From NCBI GenBank assembly GCA_030674185.1, contig JAPXFY010000015.1, positions 27,707,685 to 27,771,684 on the forward strand: a stretch of 64,000 bases of DNA, written 5' to 3'. Within the stretch, counting starts at the first letter, position 1. Each line of letters starts with the position of its first letter. This stretch comes from Monoplex corrugatus (taxonomy: Eukaryota; Mollusca; Gastropoda; Littorinimorpha; Ranellidae). Below, one piece after another: positions 44,962-58,182 of this stretch. A program made the position numbers and the translations under genes. The notes below the pieces were generated by a model. That model had not been told where the DNA came from. It saw only the letters and a program-made list of their open reading frames with translations, and did no database searches.

Positions 44962-45455
44962 ATGACAAGGATAATGACAATGACAATGATACTTTATTTT
45001 CCAACGGTAAAAGTTATTGGCTAGAAACCATTTTTCAAACTTGCCGTTGCTATTCTATACACATGACATTTGTTTACAGCAAAAAGTACAGCTTAAGGAA
45101 GATACATGCTGAATAGTAAAATGTAAGATAACACATTACAGTGAAATCAAAAAACGTACACACTCAGCACTTAGAAATAGATAGACAAACAGATAGCTAG
45201 CAAGATAACTAGCTAGATAGATAGACAGATAGATACATAGATAGATGAGCAAGTAAATAAACAAATAAAGAGAAAGAGAGGGAGAGAGAAAAGAGAGACA
45301 AGAGAGAGAGAGAGAGAGAGACAAAGAAAGACAGAGAGAGACAGAGACAGAGTAAGAGACAGAGAGACAAAGAAAGAGAGACAGAGAGAGAGACAGAGAA
45401 AGAAAGAGAGAGAGACACAGAGAGAGAAAGAAAGAGAGAGAGACACACAGAGAGA
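44860..45455 (+). repeat. Simple-repeat cluster (CA, GA, GATA)
   Basis: (CA)n at about 44863-44900, GGGA/GA repeats to 44966, a gap of unique sequence, then GATA-type repeats (45177-45250) and GA/GACA repeats to 45455. Confidence 0.92.
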
Positions 45456-45584
45456 GATCGGTGAAATCAGGACAGGAAAGAGGGAAACAAGACCTCAGAA
45501 AGGCCATCGCCTTCTCCAGCATCAGGCTAACGCCCACACTTCTCCCTGTGATGAACCTACCCACCCCATCCCCTAGTCCCTCAC

Positions 45585-47745
45585 CTATCATACCGCCCCT
45601 TCCTCCCCCCTCTCTCCTATTATCCCCACCTTTCCCCCTCTCCTATTATCCCCCATTCTTCCCCTCTCTCCTATCATCCCCACCCTTCCCCCCCATCCCC
45701 ACCTTTCCTATTATCCCCACCCCTTCCTATCATCCCACCTTCCCCCTCTCCTATCACCCACCCATCCCCCCTCCTAATCCCACCTCCCCTCTCTCCTATC
45801 ATCCCCACCCTTCCCCCCTCTCTATATCCCACCCTCCCCCTTCCCCACCCTTCCCTCTCTCCTATCATCCCCACCCTTCCCCCCCTCTCCTATATCCCCA
45901 CCCTTCCCCCCTTCCTATCATCCCACCCTTCCCCCTCTCTCCTATATCCCACCCTTCCCCCCTCTCTCCTATCATCCCACCCTTCCCCCCCCTCCTCCCT
46001 ATATCCCACCCTTCCCCCCTCTCTCCTATTATCCCATCCTTCCCCCCTCTCTCCTATCATCCCCACCTTCCCCCTCTCCTTCCCCACCCTTCCCCTCTCC
46101 TATCATCCCACCCTTCCCCCCTCTCTATATCCCACCCTTCCCCCCTCTCTCCTATATCCCCACCCTTCCCCCTCTCTCCTATTATCCCCACCCTTCCCCC
46201 TCTCTCCTATCATCCCACCCTCCTTCCCCCCTTCTCCTATCATCCCCACCCTTCCCCCCTCTCTCCCTATTATCCCCACCCTTCCCCCCTCTCTCTATTA
46301 TCCCCACCCTTCCCCCTCTCTCCTATATCCCCACCCTTCCCCCTCTCTCCTATTATCCCCACCCTTCCCCCCCTCTCCTATTATCCCCACCCTTCCCCCC
46401 CTCCTACTTATCCCACCTCCCCTCTCCTATATCCCACCTTCCCCCTCTCTCCTATTATCCCCACCCTTCCCCCTCTCTCCTATTATCCCCACCCTTCCCC
46501 CTCTCTCCTATTATCCCCACCCTTCCCCCTTCTCCTATTATCCCCACCCTCTCCCCCCTCTCTCCTATTATCCCCACCCTTCCCCCTTTCTCCTATTATC
46601 CCCACCCTTTCCCCTTTCTCCTATTATCCCCACCCTTCCCCTCTCTCCTATTATCCCCACCCTTCCCCCCTCTCTCCTATTATCCCCACCCTTCCCCCTT
46701 TCTCCTATTATCCCCACCCTTCCCCCTTCTCCTATTATCCCCACCCTTCCCCCTCTCTCTATTATCCCACCCTTCCCCCTCTCTCCTATTATCCCACCCT
46801 TCCCCTTTCTCCTATTATCCCCACCCTTTCCCTCTCTCTATTATCCCCACCCTTCCCCCTCTCTCCTATTATCCCCACCCTTCCCCCTCTCTCCTATTAT
46901 CCCCACCCTTCCCCTCTCTCCTATTATCCCCACCTTCCCCCTTTCTCCTGTTATCCCCACCCTTCCCCCTCTCTCCTATTATCCCCACCCTTCCCCTCTC
47001 TCCTATTATCCCACCCTTCCCCCTCTCTCCTATTATCCCACCCTTCCCTCTCTCCTATTATCCCCACCCTTCCCCCTTTCTCCTATTATCCCCACCTTCC
47101 CCCTCTCTCCTATTATCCCCACCCTTTCCCCCTCTCTCCTATTTTCCCACCCTTCCCCCTCTCTCCTATTATCCCCACCCTTCCCCTCTCTCCTATTATC
47201 CCACCCTTCCCCCCTCTCTCCTATTATCCCCACCCTTACCCCCTCTCCTATCTATCCCCACCCTTCCCCTCTCTCCTATATCCCCACCCTTCCCCCCTCT
47301 CTCCTATCATCCCACCCTTCCCCCTCTCTCCTATTCATCCCCACCCTTCCCCCTCTCTCCTATTATCCCACCCTTCCCCCCTCTCTCCTATTATCCCCAC
47401 CCTTTCCCCCTCTCTCCTATCATCCCACCCTTCCCCCCTCTCTCCTATTATCCCCACCCTTTCCCCCTCTCTCCTATCATCCCCACCATTCCCCCTCTCT
47501 CCTATTATCCCCACCCTTTACCCCTCTCTCCTATTATCCCCACCCTTCCCCCTCTCTCCTATTATCCCCACCCTTTCCCCTCTCTCCTATTATCCCCACC
47601 CTTCCCCCTCTCTCCTATTATCCCACCCTTACCCCTCTCTCCTATTATCCCCACCCTTCCCCCCTCTCTCCTATCATCCCACCCTTCCCCCTCTCTCCTA
47701 TTATCCTGACCCTTCCCCCTCTCTCCAATTATCCCCACCCCTGAC
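45585..47745 (+). repeat. Pyrimidine-rich minisatellite, 2.2 kb
   Basis: Roughly 28-bp units containing CTCTCTCCTATTATCCCC and ACCCTTCCCC, with many 1-3 bp length variants (about 75-80 copies). The plus strand is almost purely pyrimidine with short ATTAT interruptions. The long open frame through it (Pro/Ser/Leu/Tyr repeats) is a by-product of the repeat and not a gene. Confidence 0.95.
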
Positions 47746-48743
47746 TGACTTTTTTAAAAAACTTTAATTATACATCTTTTGTTTCACAACAAACGGACAT
47801 CTAACACACAATGTGGCAACGAAGAATGACAACAACATATGAAAAAAAGACAGTGTTGACACATGAACTCCACATAGCATAGAGAATATATACATAATAA
47901 TATTTCATACATTGTGTTTAAAAATGAACATTAAGAGTTAGCACATGTCAACATTTCCCCTATGAACCCGTTTCACAAACCACATCCCTTTGCTGAACGA
48001 CAAACAAGCATCATCGAACAATGTGGTAACAGTAATGCTCACAATTTATACATATAAGACAAGTCCCCTGACTGAAACTGTATGTGTCTGTAGGGGCATC
48101 AGAACCAATGCAGTGTCACAGGCCTACTTGTGATCTGTAGAAGCAATGTACTACCGCCATCTCACTGGCAGGAAAGTGGTTCATTAGTAGACTGCGACTC
48201 TTCAGGATAAACGCCAAATTCCCTGTTCTCTACTCTATCCCTCCCTAATGCCCTCTCCCTTTGTCAGTACACTCCCCAACTTTTCATACATTGTGTCTAT
48301 GGGCAAGCTACTAGCTGAACTTCCTTTAATCTTGTAGCAGTGTTGTGTCTGTCCCTCTATTTATTTTTTGGATTTTTTTCTTTTTGGAAAAGAACAGTCT
48401 GAGACTGTCGACAGAGGAAGATCCCGAGCAGTGACATGAAAGGAAAGCTCGTTGCTGTCACCAGTGTCCCTTGGGCTAAAACAGACAATGTAGGTGGACG
48501 CCAAAGTCAAACGGTTTAATAGTTTTTGGTCAATGCCTCTCTCCTGCCCCCGCGCTCAGCCTAGTGCACACCCTTTCAGCCATCTCAAATAGGAAAAAGT
48601 AGACTGAAAATAAAAGGTTTTGGTTTTGTATGTCTTTTTATGACTAGAGTCATTATCATTATTGTCATCATTATTATTGTTGTTGTTATTGATATTATTG
48701 TTGTTGTTGTTGTTATCATATTATTATGATGATGAATATTTTC
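47746..48743. other. No feature seen
   Basis: Unique-looking sequence, with an ATT/GTT-rich tract near 48650-48730. No gene recognised. Confidence 0.45.
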
Positions 48744-48949
48744 TTAACCATTTGACTCCCGTACTCTGTCCACCAACTGCAAAAAAAAAACAAAAAAACT
48801 TAACCCTTTGACTCCCTCACCCTATCCACCAGCTTCCTGCAGGAAGCTGATGGATAGGGTGAGGGAGTCAAAGGGTTAAATATTTGCAATGCTAGCACTG
48901 TTGGAAATCTAGGATGCTGGAGGACAGGGTGCGGGCGTCACAGGGTTAA
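48744..48949. mobile_element. TTAA-type MITE (piggyBac-like), copy 2
   Basis: Flanked by TTAA, with termini CCATTTGACTCCCG / GGGCGTCACAGGG and an internal near-perfect palindrome (48799-48879) built from the same TTAACCCTTTGACTCCC motif. It has the same architecture as the copy that splits cassette G. Confidence 0.85.
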
Positions 48950-49129
48950 TGTTCCGATTGTTCTCGGATGCGCGTATGCAGGTTGGTATACTCACACTGT
49001 ACAGGCAGTATCGTGTATGCTCCGTCTTCCATAAGCCACTGGGCACTGACACGACTTACACCATCGGCATTGTGCTCATCTAATGTTTTCTGGCTAACAC
49101 CCCACAGACCTGGTGCAATCTGGTCAACA

Positions 49130-49365
49130 GTTTAGTGCGGCGTCCCAGTGATTCTTCACTGAGTTAATTAAGATCCAATGGTCTGCGTGCATATACACAG
49201 GAAGAGGGTTTAGGCACTGGTAGGTCTGCACATATGTTGACATGAGACTTGGGGAAATGTTTCCATCCATAATTCACCAAGCGGGAAGTACCCAGGAAGG
49301 ATCGAACACAGACCTGCCGTCTGGAAGTCAGACGTCTCACCCACTCGACAACAGCGCCCGTCACG
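49130..49365 (-). mobile_element. tRNA-derived SINE
   Basis: On the minus strand: TGACGGGCGCTG, A-box-like TGTCGAGTGGG, anticodon-stem-like GACTTCCAGACGG, B-box-like TGTTCGATCC. A body follows with TGTGCAGACCTACCAGTGCC and TGTGTATATGCACGCAGACC. The body resembles SINEs that I recall from gastropod genomes. This is the best-preserved SINE in the window. Confidence 0.75.
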
Positions 49366-49886
49366 ACAACACTGTTTCTCTTTGTTTGTCCATTTCTTTT
49401 TTCATTTCAGTAATGTACGCCTCAAACTGTACTGGCAGTTCGGAAGTTTTCATAATGTCATGTTTGTTGGCCCACAGATGCCCCCTTGGCCATTGTTCAG
49501 TTCTTTTGTATCTAACAGTGGGCACAGCACAACGTGCTCTGGACACTGTGGTCCTTTTTGGCACGGACGTTTATCCATGAAAAACATTGTTTTGAAAGTG
49601 GGGAAAAGCAAGCATACCTAAAAACAAAGCCTGTAAAACCAACTGACAGACCTATTTCCTATCTCATATTTTGAATTTAATGCGTGTGTTTTGATGTTTG
49701 CACTTTTGATTTGGCATGTCAACTGTTAACATTTCGCAGATCACAGAAACACATAAAATGCATAATCACTTTGGAAATTCTTGAATGGCGTTGTTTTTAG
49801 CCAATCACACCTACGTTCATGTACGTGTGTAGATGCAATCTGTAAAAGTGTCCGATATAATCTGAATGTAAATCGCAATCCCTCTG

Positions 49887-50240
<354 letters not shown>

Positions 50241-50942
50241 GCGTGCGTGCATTTGCATTGAGGTGGGGAAGGGGGAAACAAACCCCAGGAAGTGTGTCAC
50301 TAAGGGAGAGGCTCAAGTGTGACCGGCACAGCAGCTGTCTGTATCTCTTGGGCCTGTTGTTGTCAGGATTTATAATAAAAGTAAGCTTAGGATACAGTCT
50401 AGTCACACAGTCTCAATGCACCTATTCTCATCATCATAACACTGTCCCAGATTCTATGGCTTTTATGCTATGATCTTCGGGTTACCTCAGTTTTTGCTGG
50501 TTTCGGGGTAAACTGGAGAGCCGAAATAAAAGGCGCGAGATAGTGACACTTGAGCTTTGCAGAAGTTAAGGGTTAAAAGAAAAGAAAACAGTAACGATTT
50601 AAAAAAAAAATAGATGTATGATTATATTTTAAACCGTGAATATCGGTTTTCTTTAGAATACAATTACAAAAGGTTTTATTCTTATTGAAACGACATGATT
50701 ACAAAAAAAAAATTGCAGATGATAGAAAAAAATCTAAATATTATCTCTTTTGAAATTCAAGCCGGTCCTTGGTATAACGATATTTTTAATTAACAGCAGG
50801 TGTGGCCTTTAAGAGCATGTGTGTACGCTGATATACAAAGATATAATCAGTATGAGTACAGCCCTGCCACGCAGTCTCAATACGAAATAGAACTCCCGGA
50901 GCATTATCGATCAGTTTAGGTGAGTTTGGAAGTATGTTAATC

Positions 50943-51613
50943 TTAACTCTTTCACCGCCAAGTTTCCCCAGAAATGGCACTCCTCAGTGCCAAGTATATT
51001 TTGGGCAGCCAATTTTGCAGTGCAGTATGCATTTTTACAAGCTTATATCTCGAAGACTATTAAAGATTTTCATTTACTTTTTTTTGTCTGTGTAAAGGGC
51101 AGATGTATTTATATATGAATGCTTGCTTATCATGTTTATGTGCTTGATTGATTATTCCACAGATAATCTTATTATAAAGAAAAACAATTTTTTTTCAAAC
51201 GGTTTATTAGTTGTACTACTGACCTTATGTCATGAGTTGTGCGCCAGATATCATTATAATAAATGAGGAAAAGCAGTGGAAAATCTACACAAAGTCAGCT
51301 GTCTGCTTATTCTACTCGGGGTGGTAGACAATGCGTGTTGATTTGCAGCCATTTTGGAAAAAAACGCTTCGGAGAAAACGTGACGTAAATTCCGACAGTT
51401 AACAAAGCCACACTTCGGCCCTACTGCTGAAAAACTAGGTTGCTGGGTAAAGTTTGAAAATAGAGTCGCCTGCATTCACCAGTGGAGCTGACAGAAGCTT
51501 TGTACCCGCGTGAAAAGTTATCGTTTAGCATGGCCCCTCCAAATCGCACAAATGCGACCATGGCGGTCGTACGGGAAGTCGCTTGATTGCGACCATGGCG
51601 GGAAAAGAGTTAA
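50943..51613. mobile_element. 671-bp TTAA-flanked non-autonomous element
   Basis: Starts TTAACTCTTTCACCGCCA and ends with the inverted form TGGCGGGAAAAGAGTTAA. TTAA forms the target duplication. No transposase frame inside. Termini are related in pattern (TTAAC-CTTT-C) to the two shorter TTAA MITEs. It lies 28 bp from the LTR element's target duplication. Confidence 0.75.
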
Positions 51614-51646
51614 TAAAAGATGAAATCAGAAAGAACTGCATGTACC

Positions 51647-51774
51647 TGTGATGTTGCTGAGTGTCTGCAGTAGTGCATATTATCATGTGCAGTGACAAAC
51701 AATACAGGAACGCTAGACGCCATTAGTGTCTGGGAAAATCACCTTATATTCATCCGCATATAGATTACTCCACA
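51647..51774 (-). repeat. 3' LTR of the Ty3/gypsy element
   Basis: 128 bp. The plus strand starts TGTGATGTTGCTGAG and ends ATTACTCCACA. Confidence 0.93.
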
Positions 51775-51799
51775 TCCCCCTTTCCAAGTGGAAATGGAC

Positions 51800-52053
51800 A
51801 TTAAACTGAAACTTTAAATCAATTTCCAACGAAACCCGAAATGCAATCTGAGTAAGACTGAAATACAATACAATGTCTTCGCATATTAAACTGAAACTCT
51901 AAATCAATTTCCAACGAAAACCGAAATGCAATTTGAGTAAGACTGAAATACAATACAATGTCTTCGCATATTAAACTGAAACTCTAAATCAATTTCCAAC
52001 GAAAACCGAAATGCAATTTGAGTAAGACTGAAATACAATACAATGTCTTCGCC
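51800..52053 (-). repeat. ~85-bp tandem triplication in the LTR element 3' region
   Basis: Three copies of a unit containing TTAAACTGAAACTCTAAATC and CAATGTCTTCGC, between the integrase stop and the purine tract. Confidence 0.92.
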
Positions 52054-52150
52054 TTTTCTTTCTTTAACAAAAACGAGCAAAGTTCAAACTTTAAGCGTAG
52101 ACTGTCCTTTCATTTATCAATCACATCTGCTGTGTAATTGTTCATTCTTA

Positions 52151-53170
52151 TTATAGGTTCAGTCTATCTGGTGGCTTGATCGTGCGAAAAGACCTGCGTA
52201 GCTGTGGTGCTTCAGGTGCTGGAGGCTGGCAGGTGACATCTTCCTTTGGACCATTCTGGTCAGGTGTTGGATCAGGGCCATCCACTGCAAGGTTAGGTGA
52301 TTCTGTGGCAACCACACTCTTTGGTGGTTGAAATTCTGTTGACCGGGGAACTAGATGTCTTCGGTTTCGACACTGAGTGCCCAAAGGGGTGGCAACATCG
52401 TAGGACCTTTGGCCATGAAGTTTCACAACAGTCGCTGGTTCACCTTGCGGTCTGACCCAGACAGGTTGTCCTGGAGAGAATTGTGTGGCTTCACGTGCAC
52501 GATGGGCACTATCAAAGTTTCGTTTCATGTCCCACTTCCTCCTGATCTCCTTGTCTTTGAAATGTTCAGAAGACTGGGACTTGAGCTTTGAGGGTGCAAT
52601 GGGGACTAGCGTACGAAGTTTCCTGCCCATGGAGAGTTCAGCTGGGCTTGTTCCATGCTGGAGAGGGGTTGCTCGGTACATAAGCAATGCTTTGTATGGG
52701 TCGTCTGACTTTTTCAAGAGGTACTTGACAGTTTGAACACCTCTTACTGCCTCGCCATTCGCCTGCGGGTAATGGGGGCTACTGGTGATGTGATGAAACC
52801 CATAGTTCTTGGCAAATGTAGCAAACTGTCCAGATGAAAATTGGGGTCCATTATCTGACATGACGATTTCTGGGATTCCATGTCTTGAGAACATGTGTTT
52901 CAATCGCTTGATCACATTCTCTGAGGTAGTTGAGTTCAGCAGTGCCAGTTCAATGTACTTTGAATAGTAGTCGATGACTAGAAGGAACTGCTTTCTGTTG
53001 AGGTCAAAAATATCAACCCCGACCTTTTGCCATGGGTAGTCAGGAACTGATGACGGAAGTAGAGGTTCTGGAGGAACCTTCCTTTCCTGGACACATACTG
53101 GGCAGTTTTCAACCAGAGCTTCAATCTGGGAAGACAGCTTTGGCACCAAACAGTTTCTCTGCAAAGGCAC
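52151..53170 (-). pseudogene. Integrase region of the LTR element
   Basis: 339-codon open frame with the integrase catalytic core. The three acidic residues appear in VDIFDLN, MSDNGPQF and PQANGEAV, in the expected order. The first part of the zinc-binding domain is in another frame (53121-53315), so a frameshift separates it. The C-terminal portion is Pro-rich and ends IKPPDRLNL. As a DDE-type integrase it would insert the DNA copy; here it is detached from the rest of pol by breaks. Confidence 0.88.
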
Positions 53171-53591
53171 GGCACTTGACGATGCCCTGGTGACCAGTGT
53201 GAATTTTCTTCAGAATATCATGTCTCAGAACTTCTGGGATGATGAGTCTGGAGCCATGGAACAATAGTCCTTCTTGAAAACTGATGTCTGTGCGAGCCGA
53301 CCAATATGGCTGCATGAAGGGTTCATTTGGGCATGTACTTGGCCATCCATTTTGACAATATCTGATCAGCTTCTGACAAAGTTCATCCTTCCTGATCTCC
53401 CGTTTGATTTCATCAAGACGCTTCTCTGATGCAGGGATGTTGGAGATGACTTAGTTGACTGTCAAACTAGCATCTGCCTCCAGTTCCTTGTCATGTTCAT
53501 CAGGCATTTGTGATGGGGCCCTGGAGAGAGCGTCTGCAGTAGTGAGATTCTTTCCTCTAGAATACTCTATCTGGTAGGAGAATCTCATGAG

Positions 53592-53819
53592 TCACATCCT
53601 GAACCTTTGGGTGCGAGGAGACAGCTCACCAAGATTCTTTGTCTTCAAGAGTGCCAGAAGAGGTCGGTGGTCTGTCTCAATTGTCAAATCCTTCAGTCCA
53701 AAGATGAAATCAGCGAACTTTTCGCAAGCCCAAGTCACTGCTAATGCCTCCTTTTCCACCTGTGCGTATCTCTGTTCAGTAGGAGTCAATGACCTGGAGA
53801 TGAAGAACACTGGCTTCAA
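53592..53819 (-). pseudogene. RNase H fragment of the LTR element
   Basis: 75 codons with KPVFFISRSLTPTEQRYAQV, EKEALAVTWACEKF and ETDHRPLLALL, typical of the Ty3/gypsy RNase H domain. The frame is offset from the upstream RT frame and closes downstream, so at least two breaks isolate it. No frame continues to the integrase. Confidence 0.85.
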
Positions 53820-53985
53820 GGTTCCGTCTTCTTGGAACTGGCTTAGAACAGCGCCCAGCCCATAGGAAGATGAGTGCAGAGATTCTTGTCTTTCGGTTGG
53901 GGCTATAATGGGCCAATGTTGGTGCAGAGCTCAGCTGCTTCTTGATGCTTTCAAAAGCTTCTTCTTGTCCACTGATAACCAGTCT

Positions 53986-56037
53986 TCAGAAGTCACGAAG
54001 CGGCTTGGTAGTGTCTGCTAGATTGGAGCCAGCAAGCTTTGAAACTTGGGTGACCATTCCCAGGAGACGTCTCAATTCTCTGATGTTGGTTGGTCTTGGA
54101 AAGTTTTGAATTGCCTTAACCTTCTCAGGATCAATCTGGATACCCTCCTTCAATATGACATGTCCAAGAAATTTTATCGAAGACTTTGAGAACTCACACT
54201 TCTCAGGATTCAAGGAAAGTCCGGCCTCAGTCAGTTTCGTGAGTACTGCTTTAAGTGAGGTGTCATGCTCATCTTCAGTCTTCCCATGTACCAAGATGTC
54301 GTCCATATCAGACACCATTCCTGGGATGTCTGACAAGAGCTGGGAGACCATTCGATGGTAGATCTCAGGGCCAGAACTGATTCCATATGGCAGACGGAGA
54401 TAACAGTATCTCCCAAAGGGAGTTATAAAAGTTGTGAGTTCCTGTGACTCTTCTGAGAGAGGAATCTGGTGAAAGCCATGGTTACAATCCAGCTTTGTGA
54501 AGATTGTAGAACCATGGAGTTTACCGAGGAGTTGTTCAATTGAAGGCAGGGGAAAGTTTTCTCTCTTAACTGCCTCGTTTAACTTTGTAAAATCCACACA
54601 AATGCGTATCCTACGACCTGATTTTGGGACAATGACTATTGGTGAGCACCAGTCAGTTGGGTTTGTGACTGGCCTGATCACACCCATCTGCTCCAAGTTC
54701 TTCAACTCTTCTTTTTCATGCAGTGGTAGAGACAGGCGACGTGGTGACGCAACCGAGAAGGGTCGTGCTCCTTCGTTAAATTTGATGGTGTAGGACTTGT
54801 CTGCTTCACCAAGTCCTGAAAACAGCTGTGGGAAATCTTCTCGTGCTTCTTCCTTGCTGATTGAGTTGACTTCGGTCAGCAATTCCAGTTCTCTGATGGC
54901 AGGGCGACCCAAGAGCGGCTCCTGTAATCCTTGAATGACATAAATGTCATGTGTCACTGCCTTTCCTCTGCATTGCAGTATGGCTGAGAACGTTCCTAGA
55001 ACTGTAAGTTTAGCTCGACCTGGACCATAGAATTTCTTTCTAGTGTTCAACAGTTGTACCGTCTTTGGGACTAGTTTCAGTGGGACAACTGTCACGTCTG
55101 CACCACTATCAAGCTTGAATAAAGTGTCTTTCCCGTTGAGCTGGACAACTTTCATGAAAGCATCACTGGTAAGTTCACCTACAATCACTCCTAGGTCTGA
55201 GTCTTCCTCTTCTTCGTACTCCTGCTCGACCAGTTTAACATTCTTTGTACGACAATAGGCTGCAAAGTGTCCAGTTTTGCTGCATTTGTGACATCTGGCA
55301 GACTTTGCTGGACACAGGTCTCTGTTGTGCTGACCTTTCCCACAACGGCTGCACTTCTGACGTGTCTGGTTTGACTGTTCATTTCATGTTTCTGCATACT
55401 TTTTGTGAACAGTGGCTTTTGGGTGCTTCTTCTCCAGTCTCAGACGTTGCACTGAGCTTTCAGAGCTGCTTGCCATAGACTTCATTTGCATCTTTGATGC
55501 CTCCTGAACCTTGCAGATTTGAATTGCTTTCTGTAGGTCCAACTCTTTTTCCTGCAGTAGTTTTTCACGGACAGTGTCATCCTTTATGCCGATGACCAGT
55601 CTGTCTCGAATCATTCTTTCTTCTTGGGCAGCGAATTTGCAGGGTTTTGCCATCTTCCTCAAGACAGCCACATAGGACTCTACTGATCCTTCTTCTTGCT
55701 CTCTGTGATGAAATTTATATGATTCATAAACTTCATGGGAGGAGCTCACGCAGAATTTTTCAAAGGTCTGTATAACAATGTCAATGTCCGTCCTGTCTGC
55801 TTCACTTGCGAATGGAAAGTTTTCATAAAGCTCTTGCGCGTCTTCACCTATACAAGCTAGAAAGACTGCACACTGATATGGCTTCTCTTCCTTATCTAGC
55901 CTTGAAGCTATGGAGTAGTTCTTCCATTGGCGTTGGAACTTTTTCCAGTTCTGCTCAACATCACCCTGAACCTCTAACTTTGATGGGACAGGTATGTTGG
56001 CAGTAAAACGTTTCTGCTGTTGCACATTTTCATTCAT
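53986..56037 (-). pseudogene. gag-protease-RT frame of the LTR element, one in-frame TGA
   Basis: Gag runs from ATG at 56037 and contains capsid-like NWKKFQRQWKNY and ESYKFHHREQ segments. A TGA at 55386-55384 interrupts it; the same frame then continues through two CCHC knuckles (CSRCGKGQHNRDLC, CHKCSKTGHFAAYC), a protease with LDSGADVTVV, and a reverse transcriptase with MDDILVHG in place of the usual YxDD. It stops at 53986. Whether the TGA is decay or a read-through site cannot be told from one copy. Confidence 0.85.
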
Positions 56038-56518
56038 GACTGTAATCTATTGTCTGCGTCAGCCGGAACAGCGAAAAGTTCAGAGTACGGTAATCAAAGA
56101 TGCCTTTGCCACTAGACCACCAATTAGAACACGTTAAGATGACGACTACAGTGCTGTGATGACAAAATACTGCTCTAAGAAGATTAATGACGTCACGGAC
56201 TACTTTCACGTTCTTTTCACTTTCAGCGTTCTCTTGCCACTTTTTCAAATAAGATTTAATGGAAATAAACAGCAAAGCGTCTCTCATTGAAAGAAAAAAA
56301 TCAAATCGTTTGTGGGTGTTTTAGATCGGAAACGTTACACTGTCTCTTCCGCAAGAACTTGAATGAATTCTAGCCCTAGGCCAGTCCCTCTGACATTACA
56401 GTTGACACTGACGTGACTGACATCGACTGAAACATTCAACTCCGCTCAAAGGACGAAATTTTCCAAACTACTTTTCAACTCAAAACGCTCCCACCTGATG
56501 ATCCCACTTTTGACACCA

Positions 56519-56647
56519 TGTGATGTTGCTGAGTGTCTGCAGTAGTGCATATTATCATGTGCAGTGGCAAACAATACAGGAACGCTAGACGCCATTAGTG
56601 TCTGGGCAAATCACCTATATATTCATCCGCATAGAGATTACTCTACA
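56519..56647 (-). repeat. 5' LTR of the Ty3/gypsy element
   Basis: 129 bp, matching 51647-51774 except for about five or six differences. The plus strand ends ATTACTCTACA. Confidence 0.93.
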
Positions 56648-56652
56648 GTACC

Positions 56653-57213
56653 TACTCCTTAATATTCAATGACTGTAGTTTTCTTCGGACAAAAACCATA
56701 CCAACTCCATACTTCTTCTTTTTACAGGCGTCACTTTGGTTGTTAGGATGCTACCAAGAATTGGACTTATTTGTGTGCATAACATGATAATACATATGAA
56801 TATACAAGAGTGGGTCTGTGCATATCTGAGATAAAAACATTCCACGCTAATTTGTTACTCTTTGATGTATAGCCTACATGATACATCCGTTATTGAAATG
56901 ATTACAATTTCAAAATTATCTGTCCCTAAATGATATGGTTGGCCATGCTTGTATGCTCATTCTATCATGGCTGTTGGCGTTGTGGTGAAGCACAAAATTA
57001 TCATTCCCACATTTATCATCAGTAATATCATCATCATCGCGGTTATCGGTGTGTACAAGTAACACCCTGCAGTGTTTCATGTCATTAACATCTACACGAA
57101 AAGAAGAAGAAAATAAAGAAGAAGGGAAAAGAGGAAAAAGTAGAGAGGGAGAGGGACGGACGGGAAAAGAGAGAGAGAGAGAGAGAGAGAATGAGAGAGA
57201 GACAGACCAGACA

Positions 57214-57251
<38 letters not shown>

Positions 57252-58134
57252 AAAGAAAAGAGAGAGAGAGAGAGAGAGAGAATCATTATCAGAATCAGAA
57301 TCTGAAATTTATTAATTAAGGCCAAAGCCCCATTTCAGAGTATGAACGCGTTATAAACATTATGCAAACACAAATATAATACATAGTCGTTCTGGGATAA
57401 TGCCTACTTCACAGCACTATTTAAATGATTGTAGAGTTGAACAATTTTTCAAATTAATAAACAGTGCACAAAGTATTATTAAATGTGAACATCATGAATA
57501 AAAATTTGCAAATCATGATTAAATCTGAAAGATATATAAATCAAACATTATGCAAAATATTGTTTATTTAAACATTAGACAAGTTATGCATTACTCAAAT
57601 TACAACATATCATATGTATCAAATATAATACAAATGATTGTTAAATTCGAACATCATACGACTTCAGCATTATGCAAACCAAAGCACACCGAGAGAAACA
57701 CCGTCCCACGCAGCATGAAATTTGAACAGGCAAAATCGTGACTGCTACCCCCCCCCCCCCCCCCCCCCCCCCCGTTTCAAACATTAATCGTGTTTCCTGG
57801 CCCCATGTTTTGCTCTAATAGAACTCGTGTGACTCATGGTCAAGGCCAGCCGTGAAGGCACAAGATGTCTTACAGTCTTGACACTGCTGTGGATGGACAT
57901 TCAGTTAGTCCATTCACTCCCGTTCATCAGGGATGGAGTGAAAGGCTTACTACAAATCTAGATCGATCAGCAGATTAATCATGCAATTACTCAACACCTT
58001 TCTCTGTGTACTGGTGAAGGTTGAAACATTACACTTTTATCTCCCTTCTTTCTAAGACGTTCTTTCTCCTTTTTCCTGACCAACTGTAAATCTATATACC
58101 TCTCTCTCTCTCTCATATTTGTGTATGTGTGTGT

Positions 58135-58182
<48 letters not shown>

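Larger units (their letters stand above)
51647..56647 (-). mobile_element. Ty3/gypsy LTR retrotransposon, nearly complete
   Basis: 5.0-kb element with 128/129-bp LTRs (TG...CA), flanked by the 5-bp duplication GTACC at 51642-51646 and 56648-56652. Minus-strand order: 5' LTR, a primer-site region starting TGG, gag, two CCHC knuckles, protease, RT, RNase H, integrase, a purine tract (AAAGGGGGA), 3' LTR. This order is that of Ty3/gypsy. The LTRs differ at about five or six sites, so the insertion is fairly recent. Coding sequence is interrupted by one in-frame TGA near the end of gag, a stop in pol and frameshifts, so it is not autonomous as it stands. No env-like frame was seen. Confidence 0.93.

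Noticed and set aside
45461..47767. 768-residue open frame rich in Pro, Ser, Leu and Tyr
   Set aside because: It is the translation of a pyrimidine-rich minisatellite. Unit length varies and composition, not selection, keeps it open.
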